Assembly (NCBI GenBank): GCA_034509425.1
Contig: JAVTVJ010001370.1
Coordinates: 1-64,000, forward strand
DNA: 64,000 bases
Direction of reading: 5' to 3'
Source: Eopsaltria australis
Lineage: Eukaryota > Chordata > Aves > Passeriformes > Petroicidae
Notes under the pieces: generated by a model
Seen by the model: only the letters and a program-made list of their open reading frames with translations
Database searches by the model: none
Told to the model about the DNA's origin: nothing
Part shown: positions 1 to 7,822 of the stretch, one piece after another
Layout of the letters: each line of letters opens with the position of its first letter
How positions within the stretch are numbered: the first letter of the stretch is position 1
Translations under genes and position numbers: made by a program

Positions 1-2
1 GG

Positions 3-419
3 CAAGCCATCGTTTTACCTGACTGCCTGCCAAGAGATCGACGCACCCCATGTATTTGGTGGACCGAGGTCGTCGGAAAAGACAAACCTATCATAGACTG
101 TAAAATAGACAATGGGAGATCTTCCTTTCACAGTTATGGACTCTTAGACACAGGTGCTGATGTTACTATCATTTCGCAAGCCGAATGGCCCCAAGGGTGG
201 GGAACGAAAGAAGCCCCACAGAGTATCTATGGAGTAGGGGGCCCAGTTACCCCGAGAAAAAGCACCTCTGACATTGTCATCCAGAGCCCTGACGGACATA
301 CCGCTTCTGTAAAACCATTTATTCTCCCTGTGGGATTTAATTTACTTGGCAGGGACGTAATGTCCCAATGGGGGGCGACCCTAGAAATTCCCCGAATACC
401 ACCGAAGGGGGATTTCTAG
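3..419 (+). CDS. pro: Retroviral aspartic protease (pro), 5' end outside window
   Basis: This frame is open from the window edge to a TAG at 417-419. It shows the retropepsin active site LLDTGADVTIIS (DTG, from base 141), a flap-like segment YGVGGPV, and the late conserved motif LLGRDVMSQW. Retropepsins act as homodimers that cut the Gag and Pol polyproteins during virion maturation. The active site is DTG, as in most retroviruses, rather than the DSG of classical alpharetroviruses. About 46 residues precede the active site; I see no dUTPase motif in them. The pol frame is open from base 341 and overlaps this frame until its stop, which fits translation of pol by -1 ribosomal frameshifting. 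The start is outside the window: pro may be fused to gag or reached by an earlier frameshift. Confidence 0.9.
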   Translation, partial: QAIVLPDCLPRDRRTPCIWWTEVVGKDKPIIDCKIDNGRSSFHSYGLLDTGADVTIISQAEWPQGWGTKEAPQSIYGVGGPVTPRKSTSDIVIQSPDGHTASVKPFILPVGFNLLGRDVMSQWGATLEIPRIPPKGDF

Positions 420-3157
420 GGGGGGTCACTGCTGCACGCACCACCCCCGCCATTAAATGGCTGACTGATCAACCAGTCAGGGTGGAGCAGTGGCCCCTAA
501 GAGATGACAAACTGCGTGTTTTGGAACAACTAGTTGAAGAACAGCTAAAAAAAGGTCATCTAGCGCCCTCCTCAAGCCCCTGGAACACCCCGGTGTTTGT
601 CATCAAAAAGTCGGGGAAGGACAAATGGCGACTCCTCCATGACCTCCGCGCTGTTAACAAGGTCATGGAGGAGATGGGCCCATTACAGCCTGGCCTCCCG
701 TCACCGTCAATGTTACCAAAGGGATGGCCAGTCGCCATTATTGACATAAAGGACTGCTTTTTTAGCATTCCCTTGAATCCAGCTGACGCACCCAGGTTCG
801 CCTTCTCTGTTCCAAGGAAAAACAGAGAAGCGCCGATGAAGAGATACCATTGGCTAGTATTGCCCCAGGGAATGAGAAATTCCCCGGTAATATGCCAATG
901 GTACGTCTCCGAGGTGCTTTCTCCCATTAGGAAGGCGTACCCCAAAGCACGGATAGTCCATTACATGGACGATGTTTTAGTGTGCGCGCCAGAAAAGAGT
1001 TTGCTGGACATGACCCTGACCGCTGTCGTCGAAGCCATCCAAGCTGCGGGAATGGAAATTCAGACAGAAAAAATCCAATACCAAGAACCCTGGAAGTATC
1101 TAGGTGTTAAAATTACGGAGAGAACAATCGTCCCGCAGCTTCTTCAAATAGAGCAGAACCCCAAGACGCTTCGACAATTACACCAGCTTTGCGGATCTAT
1201 CAATTGGATCAGACCCCTTCTAGGACTGCAGACGGCAGAACTTGCGCCGCTGTTCCAGTTGCTTCGGGGTGGACACGCGTTGGACAGCCCCATTGAGATT
1301 ACCCCTGAGGCGGCGCGGGTGATTGATAAGGTATTGTTTACCATCAAAACACGAAGGGCACATCGAACCAACCCTGATCTCCCATTTAGATACATTATCT
1401 TGGGAAAGACACCATCATATTATGGGTTGGTATTTCAGTGGGACGAGGGGGCTAAAGATCCACTCTTAATCATAGAGTGGGTGTTCTTGCCCCACTCTCC
1501 GTCCAAAACTATCTCGAGGCCACAAGATTTGGTGGCAGAGCTCATGACACGAGCTCGGCGGCGGCTTCGCACCCTGGCGGGGTGCGACTTTACATGCATA
1601 ACAATCCCCTGGAAATTAGATCAATTTGAGAGTGTTTTGCAAGAAAGTGAAACCCTTCAATTAGCTTTGGACAGCTACATTGGCCAAATTGAAAGCAAAA
1701 AACTAAAACATGATTTGTTTAACACCTCGTTCCAATTGGCTCCCAAATTCGTACAAAGTAGAACCCCAATTCACGACGCTGTGACAGTTTTCACTGACGG
1801 CTCTGGGTCATCTCACAAGTCCGTTTTGACTTGGAGAGATCCAGTTTCCCTCGAGTGGGACGAGGAAGTTCACGTTGTGGAGGGCTCTCCACAGATCGCT
1901 GAACTGGCCGCAGTCGTCAGAGTATTCGAAAGGTTTCAAGAGCAACCTATCAATTTGGTAACTGATTCGGCTTATGTGGCCGGAGTAGTGTCCAGGGCAG
2001 AACATTCTTTACTGAAGGAGGTACCAAACCAGAAACTATTTGGCCTGCTTGCGAGACTGATTGAGCTCCTATCCCACCGCAAGCACCAATATTATGTTAT
2101 GCATGTGAGGTCACATTCAGGCCTCCCTGGTTTTATCTCAGAGGGGAATGCGAGGGCCGACGCCCTGGCGATGCCTGTCATGCAGTGTAACATCCCAGAC
2201 ATCTTTGCACAGGCACGCCTGAGCCACCAATGTTACCATCAAAATGCACCGGCCCTCCGGAGAATGTTTGGTCTTTCTCTGGAGCAGGCTCGTGCCATAG
2301 TGGCCACATGCCCGAGTTGTCAATCATTCCAGATACCATCATTTAACCAAGGAGTAAACCCAAGGGGGATCAATTCTAACGAGATCTGGCAAATGGACGT
2401 AACCCACTTCTCTCCCTTTGGCAGGCTCAAGTATGTTCATGTATCAGTAGACACGTTTTCAGGAGCAGTATTTGCGTCTGCCCATATGGGAGAGAAGGCA
2501 CGAGATGTCAAAAGACACCTAACAATGGCATTCTCTGTGCTGGGAGTCCCGAAAGAAATCAAGACTGACAATGGCCCTGCATATACCTCCGCTACCATCA
2601 GAGGATTTATGCAGGGCTGGGGTGTCAAACATACTACCGGCATTCCTCACTCTCCTACTGGGCAAGCCCTAGTAGAGAGGAAACATCGAGATTTGAAAAG
2701 GCTCCTTGTACAACAGCGGGGAGAGGCAGAGGGAAAGTCGCCCATTGAGCGCCTCTGCAAGGCTCTAATAACTCTAAATTTCCTAAATTGCTCCAAAAGT
2801 GAGCCGACTCCCCCCGTATTTAGACATTTTACGAATTCGGCCCGAAGTAAATTGGCAGAACGTCCACCAGTGTTGTACAAGGATCCTGAAAGTCAGCAAA
2901 TTATGGGGCCAGCGCCGCTAATCGTCTGGGGAAGGGGATACGGTTGTGTCTCCACCCCAGGCGGACCGCGCTGGCTCCCGGCAAAAAATATTAAGCCTTT
3001 CAGAAAGGAGTGCCATGACCCCTCCACGACACCCGGACAAGACGACTCGACGGCGTGGAAGCGTCGAAAGAAGAAAATACAACATCCACAACGAAAAGAT
3101 CCAAAGATGATGGACCTAAACCAACCTGCTATTCTCGCAAGAAGAAAGAGCATTTAA
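368..3157 (+). CDS. pol: Pol polyprotein: reverse transcriptase, RNase H, integrase
   Basis: The frame is uninterrupted for 929 codons from an ATG at 368, but that ATG is probably not the real start: Pol should be made by a -1 slip near 410-416, so authentic pol sequence begins around residue 16. RT: catalytic D126 (in IIDIKDCFF), LPQGM at 165-169 and YMDD at 199-202. RNase H: D477 (TDGSG), E512, D533 and D598 are all present. Integrase: HHCC zinc finger H620, H624, C648, C651, then D677, D734 and E770 with the D,D-35-E spacing. The C-terminal DNA-binding part is recognisable from PLIVWGRGYGCVS. The tail is basic, with KRRKKK at 898-903. RT copies the genome, RNase H removes the RNA strand, and integrase inserts the DNA. 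The sequence looks betaretrovirus/ERVK-like. No inactivating change is visible, though missense damage cannot be excluded by eye. Confidence 0.95.
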   Translation: MGGDPRNSPNTTEGGFLGGVTAARTTPAIKWLTDQPVRVEQWPLRDDKLRVLEQLVEEQLKKGHLAPSSSPWNTPVFVIKKSGKDKWRLLHDLRAVNKVMEEMGPLQPGLPSPSMLPKGWPVAIIDIKDCFFSIPLNPADAPRFAFSVPRKNREAPMKRYHWLVLPQGMRNSPVICQWYVSEVLSPIRKAYPKARIVHYMDDVLVCAPEKSLLDMTLTAVVEAIQAAGMEIQTEKIQYQEPWKYLGVKITERTIVPQLLQIEQNPKTLRQLHQLCGSINWIRPLLGLQTAELAPLFQLLRGGHALDSPIEITPEAARVIDKVLFTIKTRRAHRTNPDLPFRYIILGKTPSYYGLVFQWDEGAKDPLLIIEWVFLPHSPSKTISRPQDLVAELMTRARRRLRTLAGCDFTCITIPWKLDQFESVLQESETLQLALDSYIGQIESKKLKHDLFNTSFQLAPKFVQSRTPIHDAVTVFTDGSGSSHKSVLTWRDPVSLEWDEEVHVVEGSPQIAELAAVVRVFERFQEQPINLVTDSAYVAGVVSRAEHSLLKEVPNQKLFGLLARLIELLSHRKHQYYVMHVRSHSGLPGFISEGNARADALAMPVMQCNIPDIFAQARLSHQCYHQNAPALRRMFGLSLEQARAIVATCPSCQSFQIPSFNQGVNPRGINSNEIWQMDVTHFSPFGRLKYVHVSVDTFSGAVFASAHMGEKARDVKRHLTMAFSVLGVPKEIKTDNGPAYTSATIRGFMQGWGVKHTTGIPHSPTGQALVERKHRDLKRLLVQQRGEAEGKSPIERLCKALITLNFLNCSKSEPTPPVFRHFTNSARSKLAERPPVLYKDPESQQIMGPAPLIVWGRGYGCVSTPGGPRWLPAKNIKPFRKECHDPSTTPGQDDSTAWKRRKKKIQHPQRKDPKMMDLNQPAILARRKSI
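410..416 (+). promoter_or_regulatory. Candidate -1 ribosomal frameshift site GGATTTC
   Basis: In the protease frame the bases read G GAT TTC followed directly by the TAG stop. This differs by one base from G GAU UUA, the pro-pol slip site known for mouse mammary tumour virus. A -1 slip here lands in the open pol frame. No canonical X XXY YYZ heptamer lies elsewhere in the 341-419 overlap. A run of G follows the stop at 419-425. I did not fold a downstream pseudoknot. Confidence 0.6.
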
Positions 3158-3389
3158 AAAGACTTTAATGCCCTTAAATACCTCCCTCTCCCATTCCTAC
3201 CCCTTCCCTGAGACCCCTTCTTACCTTTCCCTCTCCCTAAGACCTCCTCCTACCTAGTGTTAGAGTGGTAAAGAGGGGAGATGGGAGGGGAAAGACGTCA
3301 GATGAGGGAAAGGAAGTCATCAGTAAATATTAGGTGCTGTACTTACCCCTCAATCATGTGTTTTAATCACCCCAGGAAAAGCGGTAACG
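3158..3389 (+). promoter_or_regulatory. pol-env spacer with candidate env splice acceptors
   Basis: The gap between the pol stop and the env ATG begins with a long pyrimidine-rich stretch (about 3173-3256), which is what a 3' splice site needs. Candidate acceptor AGs end at 3241 (CCCTAAG), 3257 (TACCTAG) and 3375 (CACCCCAG, 14 bases before the env ATG). Env of simple retroviruses is made from a singly spliced RNA whose acceptor lies near here. The matching donor would be in the leader, outside the window. Which AG is used is unknown. Confidence 0.5.
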
Positions 3390-4748
3390 ATGGTGAGAAT
3401 CCTTGGAGCCCTCGAGCCTGTGCGAGTCATCCTTTTGTTTGCTGCCATAACATCCCTAACACCGACAAGCAGAGGTTGGCTAGTCCAACAGCCCAGAGAG
3501 AACGTTTGGGTAACGCTCGCCAAGGCGTTGAAACAAGATAGCATGTGTCTGAGCATGCATTCCGCGAACGATCCCATGTCGACTTGCCTAGTAGGTATCC
3601 CCCTGCGAAGAGATGACACCTCCTTCGCAGGTAAAAGGCCCGAACCAGTTGACACCTGGGACGCGTGGATGAAGACCCTCCCACATGCACCAGAGGAACC
3701 CCAAGAATTGGCGCTGTTGGGGTCCTCCAAAGCAGACTTTTGTATTGGCTTTGATTACTTCCCTAGTTTAGAAGATGCCAAGAAATTTGGAGGATATGGT
3801 AAAATTCCATACAAATATGTGCATCCCCTAAAAAGATCCGTTTACAGTTTTGAAAATTGGTGTAACTATACTATGAGATCTGTCTCCAACCGGTCCAAGT
3901 CCACGCCAGTCCCGAAGACTCTCCCCTCCGGTGTGTTTTTAATCTGTGGGGATAGAGTCTGGGCCGGGATTCCGTCCCGTCTTTCAGGTGGGCCATGCAC
4001 GTTGGGCCAACTCACCCTCATGACCCCCAACAAGACTCAAATTTTGGAATGGAGAAAATTCTATAATTTGACCCGTCAAAAAAGATCACTCGAAACTTGG
4101 GACGAAAATTGCAATTCGGCTGTTGAACATTGGAGTTTTTCAAAGAGGGTGGCTGCCTCCATATTCGTGCCCTGGGTGGCGGCAGCTAAGGCCTTGGGGG
4201 AATTAGGCCATTTAGAGTGTTGGCTTGGCAGACAAGCCAACCTCACGTCCCGGGCATTGACCCAACTGCTAGAAGATGAGGACACTACTAGGCACGCCAC
4301 CCTGCAGAACAGGGCGGCGATTGACTTTCTCCTCCTCGCACACGGGCACGGGTGCGAGGACTTCGAAGGGATGTGTTGTCTTAACTTGTCATCCAACGCG
4401 AAGAGTATTCACGCAACGCTCCAGGAAATGCGGGGGCACATAGGCCAACTGAAGGTTGAGAGTAAAGACTGGCTCCAACACATGCTAGATGGCCTTGGAC
4501 TTTCTTCGTGGGCTGTTGGGCTGATGAAATCCTTGTTGTGGATTCTCGTTATTATCGTTATCGTTTTGCTGTTGTTTGCATGTTTAAAAAATGTTGTAGT
4601 AAATTTACTCAGAAAAACGTTCTTAGAAAAAAGAAAAGGGGGAGATGTAGGAGTGGTAAGCATGGAATTAAAACCCCAGAAACCCCGTGAGAATTCGTGG
4701 TGGAAAGATCCTAGTTCCACCCCCAGGATAAAGACGTCTGGGGTATAG
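3390..4748 (+). CDS. env: Retroviral envelope glycoprotein (SU-TM), alpharetrovirus type
   Basis: The 452-codon frame starts at an ATG with A at -3 and G at +4. Residues about 5-29 look like a signal peptide. SU is short, roughly 200 mature residues, and ends at a furin site RQKR (229-232). TM begins at S233. Its C241 and C277 are TM residues 9 and 45 and bracket a hydrophobic loop (SIFVPWVAAAKALG), the arrangement of the internal fusion peptide in avian sarcoma-leukosis viruses. An immunosuppressive-domain-like segment (from LQNRAAIDFLL at 305) leads into CX6CC (C322, C329, C330), which links TM to SU in such envelopes. A membrane anchor lies at about 381-399, then a tail of about 53 residues. 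Six N-glycosylation sequons are visible: N159, N167, N214, N226, N284 and N332. The last 34 codons lie inside the LTR. The receptor is unknown. Env is either still intact or has been kept open by selection. Confidence 0.93.
   Translation: MVRILGALEPVRVILLFAAITSLTPTSRGWLVQQPRENVWVTLAKALKQDSMCLSMHSANDPMSTCLVGIPLRRDDTSFAGKRPEPVDTWDAWMKTLPHAPEEPQELALLGSSKADFCIGFDYFPSLEDAKKFGGYGKIPYKYVHPLKRSVYSFENWCNYTMRSVSNRSKSTPVPKTLPSGVFLICGDRVWAGIPSRLSGGPCTLGQLTLMTPNKTQILEWRKFYNLTRQKRSLETWDENCNSAVEHWSFSKRVAASIFVPWVAAAKALGELGHLECWLGRQANLTSRALTQLLEDEDTTRHATLQNRAAIDFLLLAHGHGCEDFEGMCCLNLSSNAKSIHATLQEMRGHIGQLKVESKDWLQHMLDGLGLSSWAVGLMKSLLWILVIIVIVLLLFACLKNVVVNLLRKTFLEKRKGGDVGVVSMELKPQKPRENSWWKDPSSTPRIKTSGV
4625..4645 (+). 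promoter_or_regulatory. Polypurine tract (plus-strand primer)
   Basis: Twenty-one consecutive purines, A-rich and then GGGGG followed by AGA, sit immediately before TGTAG. RNase H-resistant tracts of this form prime plus-strand DNA synthesis and define the U3 start. The tract lies within the env frame and encodes part of the cytoplasmic tail. Confidence 0.85.
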
Positions 4749-5031
4749 TCTGAATGCTGACCACTCCTATGACTCCTCCTCGTTGCTTGTCACTGGTTTT
4801 CCCGTTCGTCTATCCAAGTTTGATCCTTTCCCTTCTTCCAGAGAGTTCTCAGTTCTGTACATTGTGATTTGTCTGTTGCCGGTTATCCCCCCCCCGGTTC
4901 CTTACCATTGGAAGTAAACCCCTGTCCCTTCCCCAACTCCACCCCTTCGGTCGTTCCCTATTGGCCCTCATGTTCCGTTATGTACCCTTGCATGAGCTAG
5001 CTCGAGGCTCTTCTGCCCCGGGATTGAGAGC

Positions 5032-5037
5032 AATAAA
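5032..5037 (+). terminator. Retroviral polyadenylation signal AATAAA
   Basis: AATAAA lies about 390 bases into the LTR. Cleavage would be expected about 10-30 bases downstream, near 5047-5067, which would mark the R/U5 boundary. Confidence 0.75.
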
Positions 5038-5231
5038 GTACTCTGTTACCCAAGGCGAGAGTCCTCCCTGATTCTCCGCGGCACCCCAGGAAAATCCTAG
5101 GATCCTCCGACGCTCCCTCTCTCCTAGGAGACGGCTAGTCTCCCACGTCTGTCCAGCGAAAGCTTAGGACATTCGTGGTCCGCTGGGAGGGGACGGGGCA
5201 ACCATCGGCAGGAGGCTCCCGGGACGGGGAT

Positions 5232-5264
5232 CCGCAGAAAAACCCCTCAGCGGCTTTTCTGCGG
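5232..5264 (+). other. 10-bp inverted repeat near the LTR 3' end
   Basis: CCGCAGAAAA (5232-5241) and TTTTCTGCGG (5255-5264) are perfect reverse complements around a 13-base loop. The hairpin lies just before the proposed CA end of U5. In the genomic RNA the same structure would sit in the leader next to the primer-binding site. Confidence 0.6.
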
Positions 5265-5266
5265 CA

Positions 5267-6362
5267 ACTTTCCTCTAATAGGGCATATCCAATACTTCCT
5301 TCCCATATTTAAGAGTAGAAAGATGTCTTCAGCACTGAGCCTAAAAAGAAGCAATGTGTAGTTCAGTACAGTTCTAGAAAAATAGTAGAAGAATTATGTT
5401 CATACAACAAATATAACAATGTGGTAAGAATAGTAGGGAAAGAAATTAAATTGTAATAAACAACAAGCAATTGTTTTGCTCTTAATTAAAATGCCCTATG
5501 ATTATAATGTACTCTAAATTTTCAGAAGTTTAAAAGACGCTTTGGAGAATTTGGAGCTGCTGATTAGCTTTTGCTTCTTCTAGTTTCAGTGTAATCCTGG
5601 TCCTAAATTTGATTTTCTGAGAGTTTTCTTGCAGGTGCTGATATTCTACAATAATGTGCATACCTTTATACTATGATTCTGACTGTCATAAAAATCCCAG
5701 TGATGTAATGAATTCATAGGATGAGATGCGAAAGGCAAGAACAAAAGCCCCAGGAAGTTGTCTGACTGTAGATTGTAAAGCATGACAGAAAACCCACCAG
5801 TGGCTCATGTTGGATGTTACAATATTGACAAGGCATGAGAAAAAAATATGACCTCAAGGAGTATGAAATTCAGTTGAAGAGAATGTGTGGTCCAGACATA
5901 TTCCTGCTTTGGTATGTGATCAACTGCTTTGAAATGTGTAATATTAACATGTGCTCTTTTATATTGCTGGTATCTCCATGACCCTACTTCTGCCAGAACA
6001 GAGAATATTTCATCCTCTGTGGTGCAGAATCACTTGTGGAGGTGTTCTGGGAAGTCCTAAGTACCTATTTTTTTTACCTGTATTTATTTGCAATTTGATC
6101 ATATCAACAGCATATCATTATATCAGAAAGCTAATGAGATATGCTGTTTTAACATGTGCAATACTACACAACCCAGTGACGAAATAAAAAGTGGGAGGGA
6201 AATTTTTTTCCCTCCTGCTTTCTTCTTGCAGATTGCAGCAGTAGTATTACTGTTGCTGGGACTGTAATGAAATAACAACGTAACATCTTTTATTTTGTTT
6301 AAGACTTTTTGTCTTCCTAGATTAGGAAGAACAAGCAGACTTTCTTTTGTTATTCTATGTCA
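5267..6362. other. Non-coding flank, nothing recognised
   Basis: AT-rich sequence directly beyond the LTR. Short open frames (for example 5951-6187) match no family I recognise and look like chance. Confidence 0.5.
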
Positions 6363-6516
6363 CATGCCTGGAAAAATTCAAGGTCTGACTCAGGGACTCT
6401 GAGCAATCTGATCTAGTCAAAGATGTCCCTGCTCATTTCAGGAGGCTTGAACTAGGTGACCTTTAGAATTCCCTTCCAAGCAAAATCATTCTATGATTCT
6501 ATGTTTCTGTGATTCT
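6363..6516 (+). mobile_element. CR1 LINE, 3' end
   Basis: The segment runs from CATGCCTGGAAAAATTCAAG through CTTCCAAGCAAAATC to the diagnostic tail ATTCTATGATTCTATG, the imperfect octamer repeat ending CR1 elements. It is a 5'-truncated, non-coding 3' UTR piece, which is usual for CR1. Confidence 0.88.
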
Positions 6517-6901
6517 CTTCTTTGTGTGACTCTTTTGTACTGCTACATAAAAATTAGGGTTTTCCCTGTATTCCCAGGTGGTGTAATGTCAATTTTTTCC
6601 GTTGTTGAACAATGTGTTTTGGTAGAGACCTTGAGTACCAGAACAAGCTAACAGTCAGGCTGCAGGTGTTCTTTAGTGACTAAAGATTAGCAGAAAATCC
6701 AAATGCTGCTTGGCCTGTATACTTCCTGTCTGAACAGAAAATGGGAAATCATCCAACACATCACATTTTCCTTAGAGGAAGCTAGTCATAGGAACAGGAA
6801 GACTGTGTCAATAAAAAAGGTACAGCTAAGCATTTCATTATTGTTTTTATCCTTCAAGTATTGTGCAAAGGCTAATATATATATGTCTGTATATATATGT
6901 A

Positions 6902-6933
<32 letters not shown>

Positions 6934-7464
6934 CACATGTGTTTGATATATACACATATTTTAAATGGTTTTTGCTATCAAAAAAATAACAACAAAAAAA
7001 TATTCAAAAAACTGATCAGAAAACCCAGCCCAAATTTATTCCCTTCTATGGCACTGCCCAATACAAAATCAAGAGAGATTTCTATAAAACTCAGGATAGA
7101 TTTATGTGTAGTCAAGGCTCAAATTACAGTTGCTAAGACACATCATTGTTTTGCATCTTTCTCTAATACAAGCTGGTGTATGAAAATCACATTACCCCTG
7201 CAGATGTGAATGGGCTGCACAGCTCCTCATCTTCCGGCTGACTGGCTCTCTGAAAAGGTCAGCGGCTCCAAGAGCACTCTTATCTCGCAGCCCAATCTGC
7301 TGAAGTTGCGTCAGTATTCATTCTTTGTTAGAGCAGCTTAGGAAGAGGGTTCAAGATGCTTAGCTGCTATACATGAAAATGGACAGGGTTTGTTTACAAA
7401 CATTTTGACTTTGGCCTGTCAGCTGAGTTTTGAAAAGCTGCCTCCTGGTTTTGTCTGCAATTTT
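6517..7464. other. Non-coding spacer with a microsatellite
   Basis: Apart from the TA/TG microsatellite at 6873-6958 I see nothing. The 168-codon open frame at 6703-7209 reads through that microsatellite and has no recognisable domain. Confidence 0.5.
6873..6958. repeat. TA/TG dinucleotide microsatellite
   Basis: Alternating TA and TG blocks (TATATATG, TGTGTGTGTG, TATATATATA), compound and imperfect. Such arrays often vary in length between individuals. Confidence 0.9.
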
Positions 7465-7735
7465 TGGACTGAAAGGGACAGGACAAGAGCACAAAGCCTC
7501 AAGCTTTTCCAGGGATGCTTCAGGCTGGACATTGGGAAGAATTTCTTCGTGGAAAGGGTTGTTAAACTTTGGAATGGATTGCTCACAGGGATGGTGTAGT
7601 CACCAACCCTGGAAGTGCTCAAGAAACAGATGGGTGTTGCAGTTCATGCTGTGGTCTAATTGACAAGGCAGTGATCAGTCAAAGGTTGGATAAATAATCT
7701 CACAAAACTTTTCCAACCTGAATGGTCCTGCAATT
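7465..7735 (+). mobile_element. CR1 LINE fragment (ORF2 C-terminus and 3' UTR)
   Basis: The sequence matches the end of CR1 ORF2 and its 3' UTR: GGACAGGACAAGAGCACA, a frame reading FRLDIGKNFFVERVVKLWNG, then a 3' UTR with GTCACCAACCCTGGAAGTGC and TTCCAACCTGAATGGTCCTG. The diagnostic octamer tail is not preserved. It meets an inverted CR1 about 90 bases downstream. Confidence 0.85.
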
Positions 7736-7822
7736 TTCACCAAAAAACACCTGAAACTGGCACTTTCTTTTGTTCTTACCTGGGAGAATATAGACTGATA
7801 TTCAGACAACATTTAGGAGAAT

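Larger units (their letters stand above)
1..5266 (+). mobile_element. 3' part of a class II endogenous retrovirus (pro-pol-env-LTR)
   Basis: In order on one strand the segment holds a protease frame, pol in the -1 frame, a spacer, env, a polypurine tract and a 3' LTR with AATAAA. Pol and env each run without a stop. The pol sequence (RT block around DIKDCFFSIPL, YMDD, GRGYGCVSTPGGPRW near the integrase end) is class II, betaretrovirus/ERVK-like, whereas Env is of the alpharetrovirus type. The 5' half (5' LTR, leader, gag) lies before base 1, so whether the provirus is complete cannot be judged. The segment is richer in G+C and CpG than the AT-rich DNA that begins near 5267. The left target-site repeat is outside the window, so the right edge rests on LTR end rules and composition only. 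Confidence 0.95.
4646..5266 (+). repeat. 3' LTR of the class II ERV
   Basis: The LTR starts with TGTAG directly after the polypurine tract, a start shared with alpharetroviral LTRs. My best end is the CA in CTGCGGCA at 5265-5266, giving about 620 bp, after which the sequence turns AT-rich. U3 overlaps the last 34 env codons. It carries two CCAAT boxes in reverse orientation (ATTGG at 4907-4911 and 4960-4964) and nine C in a row at 4887-4895. I see no clear TATA box before the AATAAA at 5032-5037. The part after the poly(A) site is rich in CpG. The right end is uncertain by perhaps 10-20 bases because the 5' LTR is not available for comparison. Confidence 0.75.

Noticed and set aside
370..377. 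G-run in TGGGGGGCG as the frameshift site
   Set aside because: In the protease frame it reads G GGG GCG, so the A-site codon could not re-pair after a -1 slip; GGATTTC at 410-416 fits better.
556..945. Minus-strand open frame of 129 codons inside pol
   Set aside because: It is a mirror of the RT coding strand, with no domain of its own.
3281..3541. Open frame of 86 codons between pol and env, overlapping the env start
   Set aside because: It has no retroviral accessory-gene likeness and overlaps the strong env frame; treated as a chance frame.
6703..7209. 168-codon frame as a gene
   Set aside because: It crosses a TA/TG microsatellite and has no recognisable domain or codon pattern.
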